A stretch of 40,365 nt of DNA, from the NCBI GenBank assembly GCA_937982665.1, contig CALJLD010000030.1:1-40365 (forward strand). Reading direction: 5' to 3'. This DNA is from an uncultured Planctomycetales bacterium (GTDB taxonomy: Bacteria > Planctomycetota > Planctomycetia > Pirellulales > S012-138). The notes beneath the pieces are model-generated. The model saw nothing but the letters and a program-made list of their open reading frames with translations. It had not been told where the DNA came from and searched no databases. The translations under genes were made by a program, and so were the position numbers. Positions 7,527-16,092 of this stretch are shown in pieces; within the stretch, counting starts at the first letter, position 1, and each line of letters begins with the position of its first letter.

Positions 7527-8684
7527 TTAATTCGCACCTTTGCAATCGGCCAAGGCCAGCAGCGCGTAGCTGGTGACCAAAACAGGATTGCCTTCCATCC
7601 AGCGAGGGTTCGCCGTGTTGACCCAACTTCCGTCACGGTTTTGTCGTCGGGCAAGTTCACTGGCCAGTTCTTCGCGCCAGTTGTGCGTTGTGCCGTCCGC
7701 TGTCTTCAGCGTGTCGTCGCCAACGGCTGACAGGGCTTTGGCGAACGTTTGGTAGTAATAGAAAGTTCCGGCCGAACCGATGCCAGGGTTCTCTTCAAGC
7801 GTGTAGTGCTGGCGAATCCACTCGGTTGCGGCTTTCACTCGAGGATCATCCTTGGCAACGCCGGCGTAGATCATGCTCTTCAGCCCGGCGTAAGTCATGG
7901 AGCCATAACTGCGGAGTCCGCCGTTGGGTCCGGTGTCGCCCAATTCGGAATCGACCTGGCTGGTGCCGCCAGCGGCAGGCGTGTAATAGAAACCGCCATC
8001 ATTGATCTTGGCGGAAAACGGGGTGGTGTTGTGTTCAGATTCGAGGTTTTGTGTGCGGGAGACGAATGCCAGGGCGCGTTGAATGGCGGGATCATCCTCG
8101 CCAGCGCCGGCGGCTTTCAATGCTTCCATACAGTACTGAGTGTTGGACAAGTCCGGCCGCGAGTGGCTACCGTAGCCTGCTCCGCCGAAGGAAAACTCCG
8201 ACGGCTTGACGCCTTCGGATTCGTCCCATTGCAAGCCGCGGATGAACTTGTCCATTCCGGCAATCAGCTCGTCATACTTTCCGCTTTGGTTTGCCTGGGT
8301 GAAGCACAGCATGGAAAGGCAGGTTTCATAGTTGCGGTGCGTGGAGCCTTGCGAGTAAACGCCGCCATCTTCCTGGACGAAGCCTTCCAGATACGCCAGC
8401 CCTTTAGCGACCGCTGGATCGTTTGTTGTGCGGCCATTCCGCAACAAGGCGGAGAGCGAGATCGCCGTCAGAGCTGGACCTTGTTCTTTTGCCCAAGAGC
8501 CATCATCCGCTTGTTGAGCGAGCAAGAACTCGATCCCGGAATTCACGACACGATTGACATCGACCTGATCGCGAACCGAAACGCCGTCCCGACCTTGCTC
8601 TTGGCGGTCTTGCTGCGCAACAGCCGGCGCGCACGCGACGGAAAGGATGAACAAGCTGCAGACGAAAACGGCGAAAGATCTCAT
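7527..8684 (-). CDS. Secreted protein with squalene-cyclase/prenyltransferase repeats
   Basis: The 385-aa product starts with a signal peptide (cut likely near AVAQQ, residues 20-25). The body is an alpha/alpha-barrel repeat protein of the prenyltransferase and squalene oxidase type: repeats contain QQADDGSW near residue 57 and RRQNRDGSW near residue 350, which match the QW motif, along with EDGGVYSQG and INDGGFYYT. Export and the absence of the DxDD acid motif of squalene-hopene cyclases argue against terpene cyclisation. Proteins of this type are common in planctomycetes and have no known role. The gene is the last of a long minus-strand run and is separated by 489 bases from groES upstream. 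Confidence 0.85.
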   Translation of the reverse strand: MRSFAVFVCSLFILSVACAPAVAQQDRQEQGRDGVSVRDQVDVNRVVNSGIEFLLAQQADDGSWAKEQGPALTAISLSALLRNGRTTNDPAVAKGLAYLEGFVQEDGGVYSQGSTHRNYETCLSMLCFTQANQSGKYDELIAGMDKFIRGLQWDESEGVKPSEFSFGGAGYGSHSRPDLSNTQYCMEALKAAGAGEDDPAIQRALAFVSRTQNLESEHNTTPFSAKINDGGFYYTPAAGGTSQVDSELGDTGPNGGLRSYGSMTYAGLKSMIYAGVAKDDPRVKAATEWIRQHYTLEENPGIGSAGTFYYYQTFAKALSAVGDDTLKTADGTTHNWREELASELARRQNRDGSWVNTANPRWMEGNPVLVTSYALLALADCKGAN

Positions 8685-9173
8685 GATCGATTCCTCTTCA
8701 AATTGATTCGCTATTCGCTTCTTAGGGCGAGATTTCTTTCAGCGGAGTTTGGGTCGGCCAATATTCGCCGCAAATCTAATGCCGCGGCGTCCAGAGAGCC
8801 TTCAATGGCGGTTTCATCATTGCCTGCCAAGATGTCACCAACGAAAGCCTTCCGGCGGGCAGGGTCTTCTCGGCAACCAGAATCGCCGATTTCTTGTCGC
8901 ACTATTGTACCCGACCCTAATTGTAACACGCGAACCGCCGCGAGACGCGGACACGACGGGGCCAGAATCTCACTGCGGCGAGGTTTGCCGCAGGGCGCGA
9001 GTCCAATGAGTGGGGCGAAACCCGTATGCACGAGTTTGGCGACGAATGCCAGCTGTGCGTCAGCGGTCGCCCTGATTGTTGCGCATGGCGGCACCGAATA
9101 CCGGACGGGCGGCCGAGCGGAGCAAGAAGTCCCTGCAGCGGCTGGTCTTGCGCGATATTTGGCTCGCCAGCGG
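8685..9173. other. Intergenic stretch between groES and the squalene-cyclase-repeat gene
   Basis: No convincing gene is seen. A 127-codon minus frame at 8711-9094 has no recognisable motif and I do not call it. On the minus strand TACAAT near 8902-8907 could be a -10 box for the downstream secreted protein gene, but no well-spaced -35 box is evident. Confidence 0.5.
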
Positions 9174-9461
9174 CTACTTCACCACGGCCAGGATGTCATC
9201 CTCGGAGAGGATCAAAAGGTCCTCGCCATCAAAACCGACTTCGTTCCCGGCGTAGGAGCGAAAGACCACTCGATCTCCCTCTTGCACGGCAAGCTTGACC
9301 CGAGAGCCATCTGGCAGTTGATGCCCATCACCAACGGCCAACACGCGGCCTTCCTGGGGTTTTTGCTGAGCCGAGTCGGGGAGCACAATCCCGCCGGCGG
9401 TCTTCTCTTCGGCATCCAGCCGCTTGACGATAACGTTGTCTCCCAATGGAACCACTTTCAT
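9174..9461 (-). CDS. groES: GroES-like co-chaperonin (10 kDa), without adjacent groEL
   Basis: The 95-aa product matches the usual GroES length and begins MKVVPLGDNVIVKRLDAEEK. The mobile loop region EEKTAGGIVLPDSAQQKP (18-35) contains the GGIVLP tripeptide that contacts GroEL. GEDLLILSEDDILAVV forms the C-terminal strand. The start at 9459-9461 is chosen because similarity begins exactly there; the longer frame upstream is not protein-like. GroES caps GroEL and helps fold proteins in the cytoplasm. No groEL lies next to it in this window, so it is either a dispersed housekeeping copy or a second paralogue. Confidence 0.93.
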   Translation of the reverse strand: MKVVPLGDNVIVKRLDAEEKTAGGIVLPDSAQQKPQEGRVLAVGDGHQLPDGSRVKLAVQEGDRVVFRSYAGNEVGFDGEDLLILSEDDILAVVK

Positions 9462-9790
9462 AGCTTTCGTACAACTCCTCGAGAACAGCCTGATACGCGG
9501 GAGAACCCATGGCGGCCAATCTTTGGCCTGACCGCTTTTCTTGCAAGTCATAATTCTTGCACGCCGCAACGCCAGACACAAGGAACGACCCCTGGCCAAT
9601 CCCAAATCCAAGGCGGTTTTGGCGACGGGCGTGTCGAATGGCTCGACACGAATGGCGGCAAGATTGCGAAGAAAACATGTGCGGAAAGAGCACTCTCGCA
9701 AAGATTCGGCCTGCCAACGATGGCGGCAAGCAGCCTGATTCCGGCGCGTGCCAACCGAGGTTTGCTCACTGCCGAACATCCGGCGGCACA
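9462..9790. other. Intergenic stretch upstream of groES
   Basis: No gene is supported. The groES promoter should lie here on the minus strand. I looked for an inverted repeat of the CIRCE type ahead of groES and did not see one. Confidence 0.45.
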
Positions 9791-9826
9791 AAGAAAAAAC
9801 GCGGTGCGCCGGAGCACACCGCGTTT
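9791..9826 (-). terminator. Rho-independent terminator of the tyrosine-rich protein gene
   Basis: Read on the minus strand, a 13-base stem (arms 9814-9826 and 9797-9809, one T-G pair) closes a TCCG loop and runs into TTTTTTCTT (complement of 9791-9799). It begins about 38 bases after the stop of the gene at 9865-10341. Confidence 0.9.
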
Positions 9827-9864
9827 GATTTCGTTCGCAAAGGCCAGCTTAACTGGCGATCCGA

Positions 9865-10341
9865 TTAACCGTCCACTTGCGGCAGGTCATCAACCGGCGG
9901 AACGTCGATGGTGCCGTCACCTTCGTTGGATTCCGGGATGGCCGGCATGCTGCCAGGCGTGGGGAAGGCGTCTTCGGGGATGTCGGTCAGCTTTTCCTTT
10001 TGGTCAGCTTCGGCCAGGAGCGAGTAGCCCTTGGCTTCGATGTCATAACGACCCCAGTAACGTCGGCGAACCGGGTTGTAGTAGTACACGTAACGCGGTC
10101 GCTTCGGATAGTAGATGCAGTAGTGATGCTTGTAGCCGGTGTAAGTCGCGTAGGGCTTGTAGTAGTAGTAGCGATAGTAGTAACCGCGAGTCTGATAGTA
10201 GTTTCCTGACCAGCCAGCGTAGTATTGCCGGCCATATTGCAGGGTGTTCTTCGCTTGGGCTTCTTGCGGAGCCGTGGAGCCGCTGACAAACAACACGGCC
10301 GCGGCCAACGGGGCCAAAGCGAACAGCTTCCAGAACTTCAT
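9865..10341 (-). CDS. Exported tyrosine-rich protein of unknown function
   Basis: The 158-aa product starts at the ATG at 10339-10341, five bases after GGAG. A signal peptide (MKFWKLFALAPLAAAVLFVS) ends near AQA at 28-30. Residues 36-106 contain 25 tyrosines, with runs such as GYYYRYYYYKPY, spaced with arginine and lysine, so this part is strongly basic and aromatic. The tail (about 110-158) is acidic and proline-rich (IPEDAFPTPG, VPPVDDLPQVDG). I do not recognise a family. Such a composition suggests a cell-surface or wall-associated role, perhaps with tyrosine cross-linking, but that is speculation. The strong ribosome binding site and terminator suggest high expression as a single gene. 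Confidence 0.85.
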   Translation of the reverse strand: MKFWKLFALAPLAAAVLFVSGSTAPQEAQAKNTLQYGRQYYAGWSGNYYQTRGYYYRYYYYKPYATYTGYKHHYCIYYPKRPRYVYYYNPVRRRYWGRYDIEAKGYSLLAEADQKEKLTDIPEDAFPTPGSMPAIPESNEGDGTIDVPPVDDLPQVDG

Positions 10342-10655
10342 GACTTCTCCTTGAAAAAACAGAACTTTGCTGCGGGTTGTACCCGGGATCATTCCTTCTG
10401 ACAAAAAATCCTCACTACCCCTTTTTCTGCCCCTTTCCCTTTTGTCTGCCCCTTGTTGCAACTACTCCTTCAGTCACTGCCCACTTTCAACTTCCCCTCT
10501 TTGTTGCCTCGTTTGCAACCGCAGGCGAATTCGCCATGTTGCCGCTGTCATTCCAACTCATTAACTGTCAAAGCGCTGCTGTGGTTTTCAGATTCGTGCG
10601 GAAAATTGTTGTTTGCTCACGATGTGTGAAGTTAACAGCAGGCTGTTGTGTTTGG
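10342..10655. other. Intergenic stretch with a pyrimidine-rich plus strand (purine-rich leader)
   Basis: From about 10395 to 10510 the plus strand is strongly C/T rich (for example CCCCTTTTTCTGCCCCTTTC). On the minus strand it would give a purine-rich 5' leader for the tyrosine-rich protein gene, ending in a GGAG ribosome binding site. I see no gene in it. Confidence 0.5.
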
Positions 10656-11861
10656 CTATTCTCCATCCGGCAGATCGAGCGGCTGAATCGGTCGGGCGTA
10701 TTTGACGCTCACGGCACCTACGATCTGTTGGGTATCAGCAACAACCGGAGCCGACCTGTACACCATTTGGTTTCTTGTACCAAAGCCAATTGCGCCCTGA
10801 TCGCTGGCGTTGGGCTGAGGTCCGGGATTCTCGCCGGATTTCGGCTGTTCGCAATGGAAGAACGTCACGGTAATGGTTCCGACGCCTTCGACCACACCTA
10901 GTTGGGCAGCAGCGCTGCTGCCGTAATCAGTGACCTTGAACAAGAGGCTGTCGTCGCCGTTTTCATGCCAACCCTTGATGATGGGGCTGCTGTTCGGTGG
11001 GATGCACATGTAGCCCAAGCTCTTCCAAGCGGCGTTCTGACTGAACGCATACATGTTGATGCCGTCCAAGGTGATCTGTGCTCCTACCCAATCGCTCGTG
11101 TTGTTGCGGATGCGGATGCCAAATTCCTGTTCGACTTTGACATCGCATTGGGCAATACCACCGGTAGCGTCAGCAGGCGCTGGCACAAATCCTTGTGGGT
11201 CCTTGACCATGATCTCAATCGCGTAGGGACTGCTCGGGCTGGCCTTGATGACCGATCCGGTTGCGATAACTTGGGGGCTCTCGACGGCATCCTTAATGAT
11301 GTCGCGAATCTCGCCCTGCGTTGCTGCTGCTTCGCCCTCTTTTCGAGAAGCATCGAATGTTGGAGAAAGCAACGTAATGCCATCGCGCAGGTCTGTGACT
11401 TCCTGTTGGAATTCCTGCATTCGTGTGCCGTCACGGTTCAGCAATTCCACGTTGAAACGGGCGACAGACGTTCCATCGCGGCTTCCCGTTCGAAATCGTC
11501 CACCAACGGTGTACGCTCCACCGGGAACGATGTTGTAGTCCTCGTCTTCAAACTCTTTGCGAAGCAACTGCGCGACTCGGGCGCTGATTGTTTGATTCGG
11601 CCCCTTGAAGGTCTCCAAGACGATGCTCTTCCCCGCGGCTTGATCCGCAGCCATGTACTTCATAATGTCCGCGGCCAAAGAGCCAATGGCCGAGTCCAAC
11701 TTACCTGCGGCCTGTGCATCGGCAGGGTTTTGCTGAGGAGCGTCTTGTGGCGGCGCGCCGTCCTGAGCTGTGACGGGAATCGCCAATCCGCAGGCCAGTG
11801 CCAGCGTGGCCACGCAGGCAATTGTGCGTTTCGCGGTGCGGTGGGTCAGTTTCGTGCTCAT
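10656..11861 (-). CDS. Secreted protein with FlgO/CsgG-like N-terminal part and beta-rich C-terminal part
   Basis: The 401-aa product has a signal peptide ending near VTAQ (about residue 32) and a short proline/glutamine-rich stretch. Residues about 55-200 (SIVLETFKGPNQTISARV, then YTVGGRF) resemble proteins of the FlgO/TolB-N/CsgG sort, which work on the outer envelope; this is a weak match. Residues about 240-340 (EFGIRIRNNTS, VTDYGSSAAAQLG) resemble a beta domain that I recall in planctomycete proteins beside caspase-like or kinase domains. AGGGGA lies eight bases ahead of the ATG. It follows the diheme cytochrome gene by 153 bases on the same strand, and the two may be expressed together. 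Function unknown. Confidence 0.75.
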   Translation of the reverse strand: MSTKLTHRTAKRTIACVATLALACGLAIPVTAQDGAPPQDAPQQNPADAQAAGKLDSAIGSLAADIMKYMAADQAAGKSIVLETFKGPNQTISARVAQLLRKEFEDEDYNIVPGGAYTVGGRFRTGSRDGTSVARFNVELLNRDGTRMQEFQQEVTDLRDGITLLSPTFDASRKEGEAAATQGEIRDIIKDAVESPQVIATGSVIKASPSSPYAIEIMVKDPQGFVPAPADATGGIAQCDVKVEQEFGIRIRNNTSDWVGAQITLDGINMYAFSQNAAWKSLGYMCIPPNSSPIIKGWHENGDDSLLFKVTDYGSSAAAQLGVVEGVGTITVTFFHCEQPKSGENPGPQPNASDQGAIGFGTRNQMVYRSAPVVADTQQIVGAVSVKYARPIQPLDLPDGE

Positions 11862-12014
11862 GCCTAAGGTCCCCTGTTGGGCTGACTTCCGGTTGTTTCT
11901 GGTGTCTCGTAACTCCCCCGATGGGTGGACATCCGATATCCGTCGTGCAAGCGGACAGCCAATTCTAAAAAAAATCCGCTCGGCTTGGGTTCCCTTTCCT
12001 GATGAACCGTGAAT

Positions 12015-13844
12015 CTAGTTTGAAGGGGGAACAGGCTGTTTTGCATTGCCGATTCCCAGGATTTGCGCTGCTCGCTGATAAACAGACGCCGAGGATTCTT
12101 CCAGCGTGTCCCACATCTGGCGAGGAATCGTGCGAATCCGCTCATCTTGCCCTTCTTCAATTGGCACGGCGAAAGCCCCCAAACCCAATTGATTCAACGG
12201 CTGGCTGATCGTGATGGCGGATTTCAAATCGCTGGCATTCTTCAGGCCAAGTTCTCGGGCAGCTTCCTCAATGGTCATTTCCCGTTGATATTTGCGGACA
12301 ATCTCATTGATGGGCTCAGGGACCTTGTCAATTGCGTTGACCAGGTTGCCCTCAATCTTGCCATTCTTGAACAAGTATGGCACTACGGCTTCGGCCATCG
12401 CTTGGGCAAACCGTTGCCGGTCTCGGGCGATGAATTCGTCCGAGTCTTCCTTGTCCACATATAGGTCTTCCACTTTTTGTTTGGCATCGCCAGTCACGGC
12501 CAATGTGCCTTTGACGGCGTCACTGTAGGGATTCACTCCCACTCGATGGCACCCCATGCAGGAAACTCCGTTGACAACGATGGGGCTGCCGCCGATTTCG
12601 GTCAGGTCGCGGACGACTTCTACCGGAGCGGTGTCCAGTCGATTTCCTTCGCCATCGCAGATGTAGTACGCCTGAAAACCGTTGGGCAAGGCCCAGATGA
12701 CTTCGCCGCCATCGTGCTGAAAAGCAAAGCGATCAAACTCGTTGCCATCAAACTGCGGTCCCAGTGGGAAGCGGAACAGCACACCGCGGCCAAACGATTT
12801 GCCAAAGTCGTAGCTGCGGTAGTAATAGCGCGTGTTGCGGCCCACATGACGATCAACCAGGCGATTGCTGTGCGAAACGCCGCTGCCGGCAAATCCGGCT
12901 CGTCGCATCTGGTTACTGTTGAAGTCGGCGATCATGGTCACGCCGAGCGTTTCTTCCAATTCTTCGACGGTTTCCGGCAATTCCAACAGCCGGTGATAGT
13001 GTGGCGGGCGCGAAGCGTTGAACACAAACCAGTCCGCGCGAATGTAGGGAATCCCGTCCGAAACAAACTCGCCGATCAGTGTGTCAATATCGCGCGAGAT
13101 CTCAAGCCGCTGGTCATTCCACGAAATGCCATAGGGGTAGTTCACCAAGACACTTCGCCAATCATTCAGTTCCCAGCCTACAGTTCGCAGGTCAAGGACA
13201 AAGATTGTTCCGGTGAATTGATTGTCTTCCGGGGCGTCAATCAGCTCAGGCGTGATGATCGCGCTGCGGCGAGTCAGGCTGTTGATCAACTTGACGAAAG
13301 CAGCGCGATAAACGCGAAGATCTTCTTCCGTAACGGTGGGGTTGTTGTGCAAATGGTGCAGGCTGAAGTACCGCTGATGGGGGCGATCCGAAGAATTCAA
13401 GTTCTGCAGGTGCGTGCGAATCTGTCGCAGAACTTCGATTTCATCAATGACCTCGCGCGGTCCATCCGGACTGGCGGGGAACGGAGCACCGGCTTCAATC
13501 CAGCGGCGGATCAAATCAATGTCCGCCTCGCTCGGGCGTTCGGTCACGCCTTCTGGCGGCATGCTGCCTTCGGAAACACGTTGGAAGAGATAAGACTTCT
13601 CCGGCGATCCCGGCACAATATAGCCAGGGGCGCCGTCGATTTCGGCCTTGAGCTGATCTTCGTTGAGAACCTGAAAGCCTTCGGCATATTCGGCCCCATG
13701 GCATCGGCTGCAATTGTTCTTCAAGAACGCATAGGCTTGCGTGGCCAGTTCCTGATCGTCCTGGGCAGAACACGTGTTGCCAGCGAAAGTAAATGCCAAC
13801 GAGCCGACAATCGCGATAGCCGCGAGCCTGGAAAACATCTTCAT
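12015..13844 (-). CDS. Secreted diheme cytochrome with Planctomycete-type c domain
   Basis: The 609-aa product starts at MKMFSRLAAIA (ATG at 13842-13844, GGAG seven bases upstream); an ATG eight codons earlier is less likely. The signal peptide ends near CSAQ (about 28). The first heme site is CSRCH at 45-49, in a module with GSMPPEG near 94, whose methionine could be the axial ligand; this matches the PSC1 cytochrome-like domain found in planctomycete exported proteins. A second site, CMGCH, lies at 429-433. Between them is a long region I do not recognise. The tail (about 500-609) has little hydrophobicity. It is likely an exported electron carrier or heme enzyme; the partner and substrate are unknown. 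Confidence 0.85.
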   Translation of the reverse strand: MKMFSRLAAIAIVGSLAFTFAGNTCSAQDDQELATQAYAFLKNNCSRCHGAEYAEGFQVLNEDQLKAEIDGAPGYIVPGSPEKSYLFQRVSEGSMPPEGVTERPSEADIDLIRRWIEAGAPFPASPDGPREVIDEIEVLRQIRTHLQNLNSSDRPHQRYFSLHHLHNNPTVTEEDLRVYRAAFVKLINSLTRRSAIITPELIDAPEDNQFTGTIFVLDLRTVGWELNDWRSVLVNYPYGISWNDQRLEISRDIDTLIGEFVSDGIPYIRADWFVFNASRPPHYHRLLELPETVEELEETLGVTMIADFNSNQMRRAGFAGSGVSHSNRLVDRHVGRNTRYYYRSYDFGKSFGRGVLFRFPLGPQFDGNEFDRFAFQHDGGEVIWALPNGFQAYYICDGEGNRLDTAPVEVVRDLTEIGGSPIVVNGVSCMGCHRVGVNPYSDAVKGTLAVTGDAKQKVEDLYVDKEDSDEFIARDRQRFAQAMAEAVVPYLFKNGKIEGNLVNAIDKVPEPINEIVRKYQREMTIEEAARELGLKNASDLKSAITISQPLNQLGLGAFAVPIEEGQDERIRTIPRQMWDTLEESSASVYQRAAQILGIGNAKQPVPPSN

Positions 13845-14273
13845 TGCTTGACTCCGCAAGGTTCCCATTCGCTGAGAGAATTCAAGGATGCGTATTCATC
13901 CGCGTGTTGTGTCTACAGAGCGACATCCAGCGAGAATCGTTACAAAAGAACGATACGCCATCGTAGCACTTGGTTTTTGACGGTCAATTAAACGCATACT
14001 GGCAAAGTGGTTGCGCAAACACAGTACCGTGACGCGAGAATTGGCCGCGTGCTGTCACATCAGGTTTGAGCCAAAAAAACGGACACAAATCTGGGCGATT
14101 TGGATACTTCGCAGAAATTTAGTCTCTGAGTGCAGGACTCAAACGCCGAAAACGGGGCTCGAAACCCGCTGGGCATTTTGAGACCACACTCACAGCCTGG
14201 CGCAGTTCTTCAGCTGGTGACGAATGTGCCCAAACTGGGGGATGAATGGGGCAATGCACAGTCGAGGTCGCCG
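13845..14273. other. Intergenic stretch, nothing recognised
   Basis: The 429 bases between the cytochrome start and the end of the zinc-ribbon membrane protein gene hold no supported gene, tRNA or clear terminator. The cytochrome promoter must lie in its left part on the minus strand but cannot be placed with confidence. Confidence 0.5.
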
Positions 14274-15725
14274 CTACCGCACAACTAGCGGGAAGCCGCC
14301 CCAGACGATGATGGCTTCGTTTCCGCCGTAGTTGTTCAAGGCGGTGCGAGGGTTGTGCAGCACAGCGCCTGCGACGAGCAAGGACTCCCCAAGCAAACCG
14401 GGGGCCTGAGCGGAACTCGCCACGGTGATTTGCCCAAGCGGCGTGGCATCCGCCGAATGCAGGTTAAGCTGCGTGAGGAAGTACTTCCCATCTTGGCGAT
14501 GCCCCGTGATTTCGCCGACGAGAAGAATGCCGGCGCCGTTGGTAGTGTCGGTGCTGTTGTTGGCATTCGCTTGAGAATAGCCAGGCGTCAGGCGATCCTT
14601 CGCCAACTGGTTGAGCTTGCCCCGCATTTCCGCAGTCTTGGCGACCTTGAGCAAGAACGCCCTGAGTGCTTCTTCAATTCCTCGGGCGGAAGGGTCCTGA
14701 CCGTTCACCCAGGTGACTGTGCGCGCCAAATCGCAGAGTGCGGGATAGTTGTCTTGGCCGATGTGGGCGCGCGGGTTGCCGGCGCAGGTGGGACAAGGGA
14801 TTGTCACGCGGTTGCCGTTGTCCGCGCCGCCGAACACTCGCTGCGTGACTGTGCCTGTCAGGTTGCAGTCCTGACACTCCATCTGACGACTGGCCGTGGC
14901 GAGCGCCTTTTGCAGATCGCTGGCACTGAACACCGGCGGCGTAAAAAAGCGCGGTGGCGGTTGATCAGCCGAATCGGCGGAGCGATCTCTCTCGCCGTTA
15001 TCTCGCGAAGCTGTTTTGTTAGTTGTGCCCGCGTCGTCGTCCCGCGATCTTGTTCCGCTGTTCGAGCTTTGTTCCTCGTCATCCTTGGGTTGCTGATGAT
15101 TGATGCCAGGCAGTTGCAAGTTCAAGAAGTTGAACTGAGGCCCGCCGAAATAATTCAACAAGTAATAACCAATCGCTAAACCCAGCACGCCGCCGCCGAC
15201 AACACCCAGCAACTGGCCTGCGGGGCTCTTTCTTCTCCGCGAGCGGTTGGCGACAGCGCGGCTGCGCGGGCTGGCGGGCGCATCGGTTTCGATTGCGAGG
15301 CCTTGCCCAGGATTGTGCGGCGCAGAGTTCTGCGGAGTTTGGTTCTGCGGAATGGTGTCTTGTTGTGCTGGCCAGCTTGTCGGCTGACTGAGTTGGACAG
15401 GCGACGCCGTGGCTTCGTCATCGAACTCGTCAGCGAGTTGATGATGCAACGGAGCTACTGGCGGGGCACTGGCGCCGGGATCATTACTGATCGGAGCTGC
15501 TTGTGCGATCGGAGCTTCATTGTCCTGCGCATCGGTCACGGCATCCGGACTGACTTCAACAGTGGACGGCGCAAATGGGACGTCGCCGTTGGGTGCAGGC
15601 CTTGCATTCGCGCTGGCGGCGAAGAGAAACTCGCCATCACAGTGAGGACAAAGGAGCGCACCTTCCACGCGGGATGGCAGGGCGACATCCTGTTGGCAGT
15701 GCGGACAGGCGATAATCGTCGGCAT
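14274..15725 (-). CDS. Membrane-anchored protein with N-terminal zinc ribbon and DnaJ-like zinc cysteines
   Basis: The 483-aa product starts with a zinc ribbon (CPHC at 7-10 and CPHC at 26-29). A long low-complexity alanine/proline/glutamine-rich part follows to about residue 160, then a basic stretch (RSRRRK, 161-166) and one membrane helix (171-193). After a charged linker a second metal site has CQDC (284-287) and CPTC (311-314) with the CxxCxxxG spacing seen in DnaJ zinc fingers. The C-terminal part (about 395-483) is beta-rich and ends IIVWGGFPLVVR. The positive-inside rule places the first zinc ribbon in the cytoplasm and the second outside. Function unknown; it may be a sensor or assembly factor. 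Confidence 0.75.
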   Translation of the reverse strand: MPTIIACPHCQQDVALPSRVEGALLCPHCDGEFLFAASANARPAPNGDVPFAPSTVEVSPDAVTDAQDNEAPIAQAAPISNDPGASAPPVAPLHHQLADEFDDEATASPVQLSQPTSWPAQQDTIPQNQTPQNSAPHNPGQGLAIETDAPASPRSRAVANRSRRRKSPAGQLLGVVGGGVLGLAIGYYLLNYFGGPQFNFLNLQLPGINHQQPKDDEEQSSNSGTRSRDDDAGTTNKTASRDNGERDRSADSADQPPPRFFTPPVFSASDLQKALATASRQMECQDCNLTGTVTQRVFGGADNGNRVTIPCPTCAGNPRAHIGQDNYPALCDLARTVTWVNGQDPSARGIEEALRAFLLKVAKTAEMRGKLNQLAKDRLTPGYSQANANNSTDTTNGAGILLVGEITGHRQDGKYFLTQLNLHSADATPLGQITVASSAQAPGLLGESLLVAGAVLHNPRTALNNYGGNEAIIVWGGFPLVVR

Positions 15726-16092
15726 ACGACTTGGCGAAAAGTGGAGTTCTCGACTACGGCTTCAGTTTAGCATGTTGGCGAAAACCGAGGCTAGACAAGT
15801 CAAACGAGGCAAACGGCAACCTCCCGGGCAAGCATTGCTGGCAACCGCGAAGGACAATGTCAGCGTTCCCGTGTCTTCCGGAGAGGCTCAGCATCATATG
15901 GCCAAGTGGACCGGGCCGACGAGCGCCGCCTGGTGGCTGCTGATCAAACTTACAAGATTAGTAGCGATATTGTAGCAGCGAAGGCAGCCTATGATATTGT
16001 CAATGAATAGGAGACCGTTTCGCCGGTAGAAGGCCATGGATGCTAACAAACAGTCAATTCCCGCGATATCGAATCAAATCTAAGGTGCAAGC
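15726..16092. other. Divergent spacer, nothing recognised
   Basis: The 367 bases between the minus-strand zinc-ribbon gene and the plus-strand membrane protein gene should carry both promoters. I see no gene, repeat or well-formed promoter in it. AAGGTG lies just ahead of the GTG start at 16093. Confidence 0.5.

Noticed and set aside
8711..9094. Minus-strand 127-codon open frame between groES and the squalene-cyclase-repeat gene
   Set aside because: It has no recognisable motif and no clear ribosome binding site, and its first half looks random. I could not support it as a gene, although its C-terminal part is not implausible as protein.
7749..10286. Very long plus-strand open frame (845 codons)
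   Set aside because: It runs antisense to the squalene-cyclase-repeat, groES and tyrosine-rich genes, whose products have clear motifs and signal peptides. Its own translation has no recognisable domain.
12477..13991. Plus-strand open frame of 504 codons
   Set aside because: It is antisense to the diheme cytochrome gene, shows no motifs and covers the cytochrome's start region. It is a by-product of GC-rich coding.
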